Source: Erwinia sp. S63
Lineage (GTDB): Bacteria; Pseudomonadota; Gammaproteobacteria; Enterobacterales; Enterobacteriaceae
Direction: 5' to 3'
Assembly (NCBI RefSeq): GCF_016625195.1
Contig: NZ_JACVUP010000002.1
Location: 220,711 to 284,710 of the forward strand
DNA length: 64,000 bases
In this document: in pieces, positions 6,458-14,021 of the stretch
How the letters are laid out: every line of letters begins with the position of its first letter
Position numbering within the stretch: position 1 is the stretch's first letter
Notes under the pieces: generated by a model
Database searches by the model: none
The model's input: only the letters and a program-made list of their open reading frames with translations
Told to the model about the DNA's origin: nothing
Translations under genes and position numbers: made by a program

Positions 6458-7209
6458 TCCATTACCATGGTGGTCCTATCACGCCTGATACGTGCGCCAT
6501 TCGCGCATGGAAAGCCCGTCACGCGTTTATTTCTTTTGCCCACGCGAGCCAGATTAATCTCGCCGCTGAGTACTGCCAGTCGTTTGCTTTGGACAATGGC
6601 GCGTTCACGGCGTGGAAAGCAGCCGGTCGGAACAAAATCGACTGGGCTGATTATTACGACTTCGTAGCGCGCTGGAAGAATCACCCCGGCTTTGATTTCG
6701 CAATCATCCCTGACGTTATCGACGGCGGTGAGGCAGAGAACGAGGCATTGCTTGATGAATGGCCACACGGCGATTTCTACGGCGTTCCTGTATGGCACAT
6801 GAATGAGAGTGATGATCGCTTTATCCGCCTCTGCAATGAATATCCACGCGTTGCTATTGGTAGTTGTGGTGAATATGACGTGAAGACGCCTACTCGCGCC
6901 GTGACCCGCATGAAAGACCTGATCCGCCACGTTACCGACAACAATGGCCAGCCTATTGCGAAACTGCATGGGCTTCGCATGCTCAATCCGGAAATTTTCA
7001 CGAAGCTACCTCTCTCCAGCGCCGACAGCACAAACGTTGCAAGAAACATTGGCATCGACAAAGCGTGGAAGGGTGCATATGCGCCTGCCTCTAAAGAGAC
7101 CCGCGCAGCGCTGATGGTGGAGCGCATCGAATCACATAATAGCCCCGGTTCTCTCGACTATTGCGAGCAGCGTGACCGGTTCAGCATTCAATTGCCGTTA
7201 GCAGTGTAA
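6454..7209 (+). CDS. DpdA-like DNA 7-deazaguanine transglycosylase
   Basis: This 251-residue protein has the layout of the tRNA-guanine transglycosylase superfamily in its phage DpdA form. DNGAF is at residues 47-51 (in place of the DSGGFQ of TGT), followed by IIPDVIDG (84-91), VPVWHMNE (111-118), AIGSCGEY (134-141), LHGLRM (171-176) and SSADST (188-193). DpdA enzymes exchange guanine in DNA for a 7-deazaguanine such as preQ0, which protects phage DNA from restriction. The start is the ATG at 6454, which overlaps the transporter stop. The transporter partner makes this function more likely than a tRNA role. Substrate base and activity are inferred. Confidence 0.75.
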   Translation: MIHYHGGPITPDTCAIRAWKARHAFISFAHASQINLAAEYCQSFALDNGAFTAWKAAGRNKIDWADYYDFVARWKNHPGFDFAIIPDVIDGGEAENEALLDEWPHGDFYGVPVWHMNESDDRFIRLCNEYPRVAIGSCGEYDVKTPTRAVTRMKDLIRHVTDNNGQPIAKLHGLRMLNPEIFTKLPLSSADSTNVARNIGIDKAWKGAYAPASKETRAALMVERIESHNSPGSLDYCEQRDRFSIQLPLAV

Positions 7210-7220
7210 GAGAGGAATAA

Positions 7221-7628
7221 GTGAACATGAAAACCAACAATATGGTGCCTTCGCGTCAACTTAACTCAGGCGCTGCTATGACCAATCAGGTCACTCAACA
7301 ACTTCAAGCCGGGTGGCTTGATAAAGTCGAGAGCGACAGAATCGCTGAGGTCAGGAAGAGAGCAAACAAATTCGCCAGCGGATATGTCAGTTCAAAAGCG
7401 GTATTTCATGATTTCAAAGTGGAGTATCAAACCGATGGTATTGCCCGACTGTATTCCGATCACTATGACCTTAGCGGAATGACAGACCTTCGTGCATTCA
7501 AGCAAACAGGCTGGACATACTACGAACATTATTCCGGGAAGATGGGCATCTATCTGCGCTCGGTTCCACATGAGAAATCATATCTAAAAATTAATCTGCC
7601 AGCGTTGATGGCCGGGAGTGTTGCATGA
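7221..7628 (+). CDS. Uncharacterised phage early protein
   Basis: This protein of up to 135 residues could start at GTG 7221, ATG 7227 or ATG 7278; the AGAGGAA site at 7210-7216 fits 7221 or 7227. The C-terminal part reads as a small mixed alpha/beta domain (YYEHYSGKMGIYLRS). It ends in an ATGA shared with the next gene. No family is recognised. Confidence 0.55.
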   Translation: MNMKTNNMVPSRQLNSGAAMTNQVTQQLQAGWLDKVESDRIAEVRKRANKFASGYVSSKAVFHDFKVEYQTDGIARLYSDHYDLSGMTDLRAFKQTGWTYYEHYSGKMGIYLRSVPHEKSYLKINLPALMAGSVA

Positions 7629-7864
7629 GCAATGGATATCAACCAGTCAAACAACCCGCTCGCTGGCGAGTGGTAAGGGACCTCAACGGCAAGTTTATTG
7701 TTCAGGAGCGCCAGCCATTTTGGTTGGCTCTTGTTCTCGGCCGTTATTACCAGATTAGTCAGCCACTGAAAGACATTGCCGAATGTGATGAGTTCGTAGC
7801 GCGCCAGAGGCATGAAGCAGCTGCGCAGTCCTCCATCAAGTTTGTGGTGAAGGAGTACCCATGA
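7625..7864 (+). CDS. Uncharacterised small phage protein
   Basis: This 79-residue protein is coupled to the genes on both sides by ATGA overlaps. It has a hydrophobic-aromatic middle (RQPFWLALVLGRYYQ) and a helical charged end. It has no cysteine clusters or recognised motif. It belongs to the early-operon run of small genes between the DNA-modification and recombination genes. Confidence 0.55.
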   Translation: MSNGYQPVKQPARWRVVRDLNGKFIVQERQPFWLALVLGRYYQISQPLKDIAECDEFVARQRHEAAAQSSIKFVVKEYP

Positions 7865-7947
7865 AACAGTTCAGCAAACTTAAAACCAACGGCGATGATT
7901 GCCGTGAAAGTGGAATGGAGCAAACCAACAACGGGAGTGCTGAGTGA
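7861..7947 (+). CDS. Tiny phage ORF, 28 residues
   Basis: A 29-codon frame begins at the ATGA ending the previous gene and stops at TGATG, where the next gene begins. A GAAGGAG site precedes it at a good distance. Its hydrophilic product shows no motif. Perfect coupling on both sides argues that it is translated; it could simply pass ribosomes to the next gene. Confidence 0.4.
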   Translation: MKQFSKLKTNGDDCRESGMEQTNNGSAE

Positions 7948-8249
7948 TGGCTGAATTAAAAGCTGGTGGGCTGGCGATACTGATTAAGTCTTACAACCCA
8001 GGCAATACCGGAAAGTCTGTTACGACAGAGTTTATTGTTCAGCCTATGGAATACGTTGATACCCCTAGTGGAGCGGTATTCACGAATCATTCAGGCAGAC
8101 TTTGTTGGTTTATTACGGGCGATGTATCGACTGAGTTAAATGGTGTGGTCGTAAAAGGCTGTGCTTTTGCTCACCCTGAACAACTGTTGCCAATTGATGG
8201 CGAAGACTTTAAGCATGAAGGCGAGCGGAAGAAGGAGTTGACCATTTGA
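7947..8249 (+). CDS. Uncharacterised phage protein
   Basis: This 100-residue protein starts at the ATG inside TGATG, with GTG 7944 as an alternative. The fold looks beta-rich with a small-domain pattern (GGLAILIKSYNP, CWFITGDV, EQLLPIDG). It ends in an overlap with the rusA start. The family is not named here; similar small beta proteins are common next to rusA in lambdoid phages. Confidence 0.55.
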   Translation: MAELKAGGLAILIKSYNPGNTGKSVTTEFIVQPMEYVDTPSGAVFTNHSGRLCWFITGDVSTELNGVVVKGCAFAHPEQLLPIDGEDFKHEGERKKELTI

Positions 8250-8611
8250 AACTAACTCTGCCATTCCCTCCATCCGTAAACACCTACTGGAGAAATACCA
8301 GGAAGGGAGTATTAATCAGCGCCTCCGGGCGCTCTTTCCGATCCAACGCTATTGGCGCGGTGTATGAGCAACTGAAGCGCAGGCCACAGCCAATTACAGT
8401 GAACGTTGCTGTAACAGTGATTCTGTACCCGCCAGATAAGCGTGAGCGTGATTTGGATAACTACCTCAAGGCTGCATTCGACAGCCTGACACACGCTGGC
8501 GTATGGCTGGACGATAAGCAGATTAAACGCGTATTCGTGGAGTGGGGGCCAATAACCAAAAAGGGCAAGACCGAGATTACGATCACTGAGTATCAGGCGG
8601 TGGCCGCATGA
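8246..8611 (+). CDS. rusA: RusA-type Holliday junction resolvase
   Basis: This 121-residue protein has the RusA opening (LPFPPSVNTYWR) and the catalytic RERDLDNYLKA segment near residues 69-79, whose aspartates bind the metal ion. RusA cuts four-way junctions in recombining or branched phage DNA. The start codon is TTG at 8246, set by the GAAGGAG site 8 bp upstream and by overlap with the previous stop. It ends in ATGA with the DUF968 gene. Length is normal for the family. Confidence 0.9.
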   Translation: MKLTLPFPPSVNTYWRNTRKGVLISASGRSFRSNAIGAVYEQLKRRPQPITVNVAVTVILYPPDKRERDLDNYLKAAFDSLTHAGVWLDDKQIKRVFVEWGPITKKGKTEITITEYQAVAA

Positions 8612-9612
8612 GGGCAATACTCACACCTGACGTTGCCAACAAAACCGGCATTGTCCTGTTCAAGCCGGGAAGCGACCTGATACCGATGTTCCGTGAGCGC
8701 GTGCTCGTCTGCACACTTCCCCGTGACATGTCACACCTACCAGCGGGGCTGGTTAATTCGAGCAGCCAGCCACTGCTGGACGATGCCAACCTGAAAACAT
8801 TCTTTACCGATGACAGGGTGATCAAAGCTGCTGGTGGATGGGAAATTCATGACGCCTGGGTGCAAAAAATCAGAACCTGTCAGTACCGGGAAAAAGATTC
8901 TTTTCACCACCACGATTACACTACCCTGCGGACCGACTCTGGATCACTTTGCCTCTGTTATTCCTGCGACAATTCCTGTCGTTTGAACGGCGCACCTGGT
9001 ATCCTGGAAAATGTCGCAGCGGTCAACCTCGCTCAGTGGATTATCGACTCTGCTTGCATTCAGATGGGGTTAGGAACGGACCACCAGATGACGTTGCCGG
9101 AACTGTGCTGGTGGGCCTGCCTGAATGACGTTATCGACCTGATACCGGAATCGCATGCCCGCCGCGTTCTGCGCATGCCAAAGCCATTGGCTGCTACAGG
9201 TCCAATGCCGGAAGCGTGGATAGACCCGGCACCATCAGCGCAGCAGATGATTCAGGAAACGGCAGAGGTGGTTAAGCAGGTGCTGACCATCGACATTGAC
9301 CCGGAATCACCACAGTCATACATGGCACGTCCAAAGCGTATTCGCTGGAGCAATGAGAAGTACACGCGGTGGGTTAAGGCACAGGCCTGTGCATGCTGTG
9401 GAAAGCCAGCAGACGACCCGCATCACATCATCGGACACGGTCAGGGGGGAATGGGAACGAAGGCGCATGATTTATTTGTGATACCGCTTTGCAGGGCGCA
9501 TCACGATGAACTGCACCGGGACATGAGGGCATTTGAAGAAAAATATGGCAGTCAGTTAGAGCTGCTGGTCAGGTTCCTCGATCACTCGATTGCAGTCGGC
9601 GTGGTCGGGTAA
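8608..9612 (+). CDS. DUF968-type phage protein with HNH-like zinc motif
   Basis: This 334-residue protein has an N-terminal region with a [10 protein letters not shown] cluster (about residues 112-121). Its C-terminal domain (about 255-310) has CACCG, a [10 protein letters not shown] loop and CRAHHDELH. The latter is the DUF968/HNH arrangement of lambdoid proteins that sit between rusA and Q. A nuclease or single-strand-DNA recombination accessory role is known or proposed for relatives. The C-terminal domain alone resembles the shorter DUF968 proteins, so this is the long form. Confidence 0.75.
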   Translation: MRAILTPDVANKTGIVLFKPGSDLIPMFRERVLVCTLPRDMSHLPAGLVNSSSQPLLDDANLKTFFTDDRVIKAAGGWEIHDAWVQKIRTCQYREKDSFHHHDYTTLRTDSGSLCLCYSCDNSCRLNGAPGILENVAAVNLAQWIIDSACIQMGLGTDHQMTLPELCWWACLNDVIDLIPESHARRVLRMPKPLAATGPMPEAWIDPAPSAQQMIQETAEVVKQVLTIDIDPESPQSYMARPKRIRWSNEKYTRWVKAQACACCGKPADDPHHIIGHGQGGMGTKAHDLFVIPLCRAHHDELHRDMRAFEEKYGSQLELLVRFLDHSIAVGVVG

Positions 9613-9635
9613 AGTTAAAGCGTGGAGGAATAGAT

Positions 9636-10034
9636 ATGCGTGATATTCAGGTTGTACTTGAGCGCTGGGGCGCTTGGGTATCGAGCAACAAAGAAGAAGT
9701 CTACTGGTATACCGTCGCTGCCGGATTCAGCGGTCTTATTCCATCAAAGGTTAAATCCCGTCAGTCATGCTGTGATGATGACGCCATGGTGCTGTGCAGC
9801 TGCATCGCTAAGCTGCGTAAAAATAACGAAGACCTTCACGACCTGCTATTCGATTATTACGTTTTCGGTAAAACCTTCATGGAACTGGCGCGTATGCACA
9901 AGTGCTCAGACGGGCATATTGGCAAAAAGTTGCAGAAGGCTGAAGGCGTGGTTGATGGCATGCTGATGATGCTGGATATACCTCTCCAGATGGACAGATA
10001 CGTGCAGCGCGAAGATTTCAAAGCGACCGCATAA
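9636..10034 (+). CDS. Late antitermination protein Q
   Basis: This 132-residue protein matches the short Q family. It has an N-terminal [11 protein letters not shown], a central ALL-type helical region, and a C-terminal helix-turn-helix like segment ([24 protein letters not shown]). Q loads onto polymerase at the late promoter and lets it read through the terminator at 10138-10174 into the tRNA, lysis and structural genes. A GGAGG site fixes the start. It ends the early operon. Confidence 0.85.
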   Translation: MRDIQVVLERWGAWVSSNKEEVYWYTVAAGFSGLIPSKVKSRQSCCDDDAMVLCSCIAKLRKNNEDLHDLLFDYYVFGKTFMELARMHKCSDGHIGKKLQKAEGVVDGMLMMLDIPLQMDRYVQREDFKATA

Positions 10035-10137
10035 AATTATTTACGTACGTAAAAATACTGATAATGTGATAAGCCTCGGTACTACGTTGTACTGCTTATC
10101 ATCAAGAATCAGTTGCAAAACATGTGAGTGACTCAAG
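10035..10137 (+). promoter_or_regulatory. Late promoter region (PR'/qut) with perfect palindrome
   Basis: The 100 bp between Q and the first terminator is where the late promoter and Q-utilisation site of lambdoid phages lie. A perfect 14-bp palindrome, TTTACGTACGTAAA, is at 10041-10054. It is followed by TGATAATG/TGATAAG repeats and TTATCATCAAGAATCAG. I cannot assign -35 and -10 hexamers with confidence. The assignment rests on position. Confidence 0.5.
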
Positions 10138-10174
10138 CGCCCGAAGCCTTACCAGCTGCCGGGCGTTTTTATTT
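10138..10174 (+). terminator. Q-dependent late terminator tR'
   Basis: The stem CGCCCG (10138-10143) pairs with CGGGCG (10160-10165), followed by TTTTTATTT. It lies about 100 bp past the Q gene and directly before the tRNA. This is where a constitutive short late transcript would end unless Q modifies polymerase. Confidence 0.8.
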
Positions 10175-10250
10175 GTGCCATTAGCTCAACGGATAGAGCA
10201 TCGGAGTTCTAATCCGCTGGTTCGGGGTTCGAATCCCCGATGGCGCGCCA
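10175..10250 (+). tRNA. Phage tRNA-Arg, anticodon UCU
   Basis: The 76-nt cloverleaf has acceptor strands GTGCCAT and ATGGCGC (one U-G pair), D-stem GCTC/GAGC, an anticodon loop GTTCTAA with anticodon TCT, T-arm CGGGG-TTCGAAT-CCCCG, and an encoded GCCA end. The first pair of the anticodon stem (T27-C43) is mismatched. It reads AGA codons, which are rare in enterobacteria. Its place between Q and the lysis genes matches the tRNA positions of Stx and related phages, so it should be expressed late and help structural-gene translation. Confidence 0.9.
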
Positions 10251-10488
10251 AATCTCAAAATTACGCAGTTTTGCGATTGCGTGAGATCAGCTTAACCCTG
10301 TGCTCGACGGGGCAAGAAACTATCGCGTAATGCGTCAGGGTTTTATTTACAGATGGTCGCCATAGAGCGGCCTTCTTTCGTTTTTGCGCCCGCCAATCAC
10401 ATTGACTCTCACCCTTTCACGCTGTGGCGGCGCGCATTTTTAATCCAAGACTACCGACGGCACCGACCTATTCCATTGGGAGGTGAGG
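10251..10488 (+). other. Untranslated leader between tRNA and holin
   Basis: No credible gene is seen. An inverted repeat ATCTC/GAGAT with an inner ACGCA/TGCGT lies at about 10252-10288. AACCCTG (about 10294) pairs with CAGGGTT followed by TTATTT (about 10338-10350), a possible weak terminator with a long loop. These may be processing or antitermination structures downstream of the tRNA. Confidence 0.4.
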
Positions 10489-10851
10489 ATGAAACGCATG
10501 CCAGAAAAAGATCCGGGCTTCTGGGCAAGCCTGCTTGCCTGGTTATATGCCCATAAAAACGATGCAGGGTTGGCCGGAATATCCGGCGTAATCGCCATCT
10601 TGCGCGCTTCGTATTACGCCAAAGACTCCTGGCCTAAACGAGTAATCGACGCCGCGCTGTGTGCAACGTTTTCATTCTTCCTGAAGCCAACGCTTCAGGT
10701 TGTCGGTCAGGTTTGCAATGTGACTGTTCCAGACGATACCGCGTGGCCTGTTGCTATTTTTATCGGGGCAGTCGGTACCGATTACATCCTGACAAAAATG
10801 CGCGCTTTCGCTGACAAGAAATTAGGGAGTACCAATGCTGACACCCAGTAA
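10489..10851 (+). CDS. Lambda-family phage holin
   Basis: This 120-residue inner-membrane protein has the class seen in lambda-type holin family 3: a charged N-terminus (KRMPEKDPGFWASL), three hydrophobic segments (about residues 38-52, 62-80 and 90-105) and a positively charged tail. It opens the inner membrane at the end of infection so that the endolysin reaches the wall. ATG 10489 is chosen over GTG 10483 because GGGAGG lies 5 bp upstream. It overlaps the endolysin start by 17 bp. Confidence 0.8.
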   Translation: MKRMPEKDPGFWASLLAWLYAHKNDAGLAGISGVIAILRASYYAKDSWPKRVIDAALCATFSFFLKPTLQVVGQVCNVTVPDDTAWPVAIFIGAVGTDYILTKMRAFADKKLGSTNADTQ

Positions 10852-11467
10852 TTTTCAGAAGGCCACTGGCGTATCTGATGCGCTGCGCGACACATGGTTT
10901 CCCCGCATTTCTGCCAGCATGGCTGCATTCGGCATTACCACCGGATTGCGTCAGGCGCACTTTCTGGCGCAGGCAGGGCATGAGTCACTTGGTTTCACTA
11001 AAACCGAGGAAGGTCTGAACTACAGCGAGAACGCACTCACCGCGATGTTTGGTAAGCGAATCACTGGCGCACAGGCTAATGCCTACGGGCGAAACACCTC
11101 ACATGCGGCGAATCAGAAGATGATCGCCAACATCATTTACGCAAACCGTAACGGTAATGATGATGTGTCATCAGGTGATGGTTACCGCTATCGCGGTCGG
11201 GGACTTATTCAGGTTACTGGCAAAGCGAACTACGCCGCGCTGAACGGGCAACTGAGCGCTGACCTGGTGGCTAATCCTGATTTACTGAAAGAGCCACTTC
11301 AGGCCGCGATGTCAGCTGCGGCATGGTGGAAGAATCACGGCTTAAACGAACTGGCTGACACTGATGATGTTAACCGCATCACCAAAGTCATTAACGGTGG
11401 CACAAACGGTCTGGAAGACAGGATCGCCCGCTTAAACAAAGCTAAGGGGATTCTATGCGCAACGTAA
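10835..11467 (+). CDS. GH19-family endolysin
   Basis: This 210-residue protein is a chitinase-class (glycoside hydrolase 19) domain over its full length. The pattern HFLAQAGHESLGF...EEGLNYSENAL (about residues 42-67) holds the two catalytic glutamates. GYRYRGRGLIQVTGKANY and the C-terminal INGGTNGLEDRIA are family marks. It cuts peptidoglycan after the holin fires. No signal peptide is seen, so release depends on the holin. Confidence 0.9.
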   Translation: MLTPSNFQKATGVSDALRDTWFPRISASMAAFGITTGLRQAHFLAQAGHESLGFTKTEEGLNYSENALTAMFGKRITGAQANAYGRNTSHAANQKMIANIIYANRNGNDDVSSGDGYRYRGRGLIQVTGKANYAALNGQLSADLVANPDLLKEPLQAAMSAAAWWKNHGLNELADTDDVNRITKVINGGTNGLEDRIARLNKAKGILCAT

Positions 11468-11871
11468 TCGGCTTTATCCGAAACGCTTCACCAGTAATAT
11501 TCATCATTCTCATTTGCTTCTGTCTGTGGGCGCTCAATGCCCGTAACGGTCAGTTTGAAGCAACCAACGACCGACTGAACGAAACGGTAAAAATACTGCG
11601 TGAGCGTAATGTCGCACTGTATGACCGTAACGATACCTTGGCTCACACCATGAACAACCTCACTAACCGGGTTGGTGAGCTGGGTAATCTGCTGTCAGTT
11701 GAAACAAAGCGCCGCGCTGATGCTGAAGTCAGAGGCAATCAGTTGCAGCGTGAGAATGAATTTCTTAAAAGCCTCAAGCAGTGCCGTATTGCTATCGACC
11801 CCAACTCAGCAGAGAAGGGCAAGAAAGACGCCAATACGGTAGTGATACAGGCAGCGCCAGCAGGTGAGTAA
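11455..11871 (+). CDS. Membrane-anchored coiled-coil protein, Rz-like (DUF2570 type)
   Basis: This 138-residue protein has one N-terminal membrane segment (about residues 12-28, PVIFIILICFCLWAL). A long coiled coil follows (about 35-105), with a short tail containing one cysteine. That is the layout of i-spanins and DUF2570 proteins in lysis cassettes. It overlaps the endolysin and abuts the next spanin gene (TAATG). Whether it or the next gene is the working i-spanin cannot be told; the nested Rz1-like gene favours the next one. Confidence 0.6.
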   Translation: MRNVIGFIRNASPVIFIILICFCLWALNARNGQFEATNDRLNETVKILRERNVALYDRNDTLAHTMNNLTNRVGELGNLLSVETKRRADAEVRGNQLQRENEFLKSLKQCRIAIDPNSAEKGKKDANTVVIQAAPAGE

Positions 11872-12257
11872 TGAAATGGTTGGCTGATAACTGGAAATTG
11901 TTTGCCGTCATCGCATTAATCGCCGCCACCATTGGGTACGGAGAGATTCGTTACCGCAATGGCTGGTATGCCCACAGCGCCAAAGTTAACGCTGACTATG
12001 CACTGAAGAAACAGAAGGCTGAAACCAAACTGGTTCCGATTGAGCAGAAGGCGGCAGCTGCTAATGCTGATGGCAAAATCATTTACCGGACCATTACCCG
12101 CGATGTGGTGAAATATGTTCAAAATCCGAATCGCACTGTGTGCCGCTTTGATGATGACGCTGTCAGCATGCGGCAGCGAGCAATCGACGCGACCAACAAT
12201 ATCGCAGGATTTGATGAGCCCGCCGTGCAAATTCAGTCCGGCAGGAAAGGACAGTGA
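11871..12257 (+). CDS. i-spanin, Rz-like
   Basis: This 128-residue protein has one N-terminal membrane helix (about residues 10-25) and a short charged periplasmic helical region. The tail ends after a CRFDDDAVSMRQRAID segment typical of Rz-like proteins. An Rz1-like lipoprotein begins inside it in the +1 frame, the classic nested spanin arrangement. The pair should fuse the inner and outer membranes in the last step of lysis. Confidence 0.75.
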   Translation: MKWLADNWKLFAVIALIAATIGYGEIRYRNGWYAHSAKVNADYALKKQKAETKLVPIEQKAAAANADGKIIYRTITRDVVKYVQNPNRTVCRFDDDAVSMRQRAIDATNNIAGFDEPAVQIQSGRKGQ

Positions 12258-12354
12258 TGCCGATCTCCAATCCGATACTGAGAGTGCGGAGTGCGGAAGA
12301 ACTCTTCGGCTTAATACTTACCGCTGGCAAGCGTGGTATCGCGCTTCGCAATGA
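12115..12354 (+). CDS. o-spanin, Rz1-like lipoprotein
   Basis: This 79-residue frame starts within the Rz-like gene in another frame and continues past its end. A short signal peptide ends in the lipobox LSAC (Cys about residue 19), so the protein should be lipid-anchored in the outer membrane. A proline-containing region follows. Nesting, lipobox and size all fit Rz1. The product is longer than many Rz1 proteins, so the C-terminal part may be variable. Confidence 0.7.
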   Translation: MFKIRIALCAALMMTLSACGSEQSTRPTISQDLMSPPCKFSPAGKDSDADLQSDTESAECGRTLRLNTYRWQAWYRASQ

Positions 12355-12376
12355 ATCCACCGACAAGGGATAACGG

Positions 12377-12496
12377 TTAGCCACGCTGTGAAGCGTTGCG
12401 AATCCGCTCGCTTAAGTACAGGTAAAGAAGCCTGCAGACCAACGCAACAATACAATTAACAGAGTCTGAGTAAGCAATAGCTAAATCGAATAGCAT
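12377..12496 (-). CDS. Small antisense-oriented membrane peptide, 39 residues
   Basis: A leftward 40-codon frame (MLFDLAIAYSDSV...) starts 5 bp after an AGGTGG ribosome site. It has a hydrophobic stretch (VNCIVALVCRLLYLYL) and a basic tail. It lies between the spanins and the packaging genes, where lambdoid phages often carry leftward accessory genes such as bor. No family is recognised. Support comes from the ribosome site, the membrane segment and the lack of another gene here. Confidence 0.4.
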   Translation of the reverse strand: MLFDLAIAYSDSVNCIVALVCRLLYLYLSERIRNASQRG

Positions 12497-12689
12497 TTAC
12501 ACCACCTTTTAATCAATTCAGCCGCCGGTTGGGAGCTGTTCGATTTTAGTGGTTAATGTGATTCGATTTTATTTTGTGCTGAAAACTGCATTCACTGAGT
12601 CCACTTTTCAGCATAAACACACTGAATCATCGGATGGTGGTCTCACCATTGCCGAGGGTTTTACACAACAAGCCAGCAGGAAATTCCAA

Positions 12690-13058
12690 ATGGGTCAGAA
12701 AGTGAAACCACCAAGCTTGAAAGTTACTGTCCGCTTGAAAGATTCTCCAACGGAAAAATACGCGGCGATCTGTGCGCCCGCGTTGATTGAAGGCTGGCTG
12801 CTTATCGAAACGGCTAGTTCTTCGGAGCGAATCCCTGAAAACCAAATTCTTCGTTACTCAGTGGCTGAAATAAAGAATTCAATATCGCTCGACAGCGAAC
12901 CTAGCAATGGGCAATACAATGGCATTACCCCTGAACTAGCAAGTTACAAGGCATTCCAGTTGACGGGAATAGCGGCAGACACTGGCCAGACACTGCAACT
13001 GTTTAAGCATCTGTCGGTACTGTTGCCAATTATCCAGTCAGCTGAAAGAAATGGCTGA
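12690..13058 (+). CDS. Uncharacterised protein before the packaging genes
   Basis: The frame is open from 12549, but the ATG at 12690 follows an AGGAAA site and gives a compact 122-residue protein (MGQKVKPPSLKV...); it is taken as the start. The content looks like a mixed alpha/beta domain with a helical end. It overlaps the HNH gene by 8 bp. No family is recognised, and a role in packaging or as an accessory late gene is only suggested by position. Confidence 0.5.
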   Translation: MGQKVKPPSLKVTVRLKDSPTEKYAAICAPALIEGWLLIETASSSERIPENQILRYSVAEIKNSISLDSEPSNGQYNGITPELASYKAFQLTGIAADTGQTLQLFKHLSVLLPIIQSAERNG

Positions 13059-13392
13059 GCCGCGGATTTATAACAGCCGCTGGGATAAGGCCAGGCTTTC
13101 ATTTCTTAGGTCTCACCCTCTATGCGTAATGTGTCATCGGCAGGGCCGCGCGGTCACCGCCACTGTGGTCGACCACATTACACCTCACCGGCTGAAAGAA
13201 GCACTCAACGGTGGCAAACAGGAGGAGGTAACCAAGGCTCAAAAGCTCTTTTGGGACAAGTCCAACTGGCAGCCATTGTGCAAGCAGCATCATGACTCAA
13301 CGAAGCAGCGTGAAGAGAAGCGGGGCCATATCATCGGATGCGACGAAAATGGAATGCCTCTCGACCCGTCATCCCACTGGCGTAATCGATAA
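13051..13392 (+). CDS. HNH endonuclease, HK97 gp74-like
   Basis: This 113-residue protein has the zinc and metal-binding HNH layout: CVMCHRQG, VVDHITPHR (about residues 39-47), then NWQPLCKQHHDSTKQ (about 72-86). In HK97-type phages this gene sits immediately before terS. Its nuclease works with terminase in cutting cos DNA and shaping heads. Length and position match that role. Confidence 0.85.
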   Translation: MAEPRIYNSRWDKARLSFLRSHPLCVMCHRQGRAVTATVVDHITPHRLKEALNGGKQEEVTKAQKLFWDKSNWQPLCKQHHDSTKQREEKRGHIIGCDENGMPLDPSSHWRNR

Positions 13393-13553
13393 TCATTATC
13401 ATTTGAAAGATTTCAGCACGGGAATGGTGCAAAAAATTAACATCATGTGGGGGAGGGGCGGGGCAAATCTTCAGGGCTCGTTGCCTTCCTGACCGCCCGC
13501 CCCCCTTTTTATGCACAACCGCGAAATGAAAAGTTTTTTTCTGGGAGGTTTTT
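13393..13553. other. Packaging-site (cos) candidate region
   Basis: The 160 bp between the HNH and terS genes has a G-run (13449-13463, GGGGGAGGGGCGGGG). About 30 bp later comes a C-run (GCCCGCCCCCC) and Ts at about 13495-13510. Cos sites of HNH/P27-TerS phages lie in this gap. The G/C-run pair could also act as a terminator. The exact nick sites cannot be seen. Confidence 0.4.
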
Positions 13554-14021
13554 ATGGCCGGAAGACGACCAAAACCTACCCATCTGAAAGTTGTTACTGG
13601 GAATCCCGGCAAGCGCGCGCTCAATAAAAAAGAGCCGAAGCCAGCACGGGAAATTCCAAGCCCTCCATCACATCTGACCGACTGGGGTAAAACAGCCTGG
13701 GGAAAGCTCACCGTTCTTCTGGACGGGATGGGCGTGCTCACGGTTGCGGACACATTTGCGCTCGAACGGCTCTGCGATCTGTATGCAGAAATTCTGCAAT
13801 TGCGCCAGATAGTCGATATCGAAGGGCGCACCTATACGACTAAAACCCAGATGGGTGATTTTCTTATTAAAGCTAACCCGGCTGTCGCCATGCTGGCGGA
13901 TGTGGATCGTCGGTTCAAAAGTTATCTGGTGGAGTTCGGCCTTACACCGGCTGCCCGGTCAAAGGTAAATGCTGATGGTGGAGAAAAGGAAGAAGACCCG
14001 CTCAACCAGTTCTTCGGTTGA
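13554..14021 (+). CDS. terS: Terminase small subunit, P27 family
   Basis: This 155-residue protein begins GRRPKPTHLKVVTGNPGKR, the signature of the P27-type small terminase. A helical central part and an LTPAARSKV segment near the end are also typical. It recognises the packaging site and regulates TerL. GGGAGG precedes the ATG. It overlaps terL by 53 bp in a different frame. Confidence 0.9.
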   Translation: MAGRRPKPTHLKVVTGNPGKRALNKKEPKPAREIPSPPSHLTDWGKTAWGKLTVLLDGMGVLTVADTFALERLCDLYAEILQLRQIVDIEGRTYTTKTQMGDFLIKANPAVAMLADVDRRFKSYLVEFGLTPAARSKVNADGGEKEEDPLNQFFG

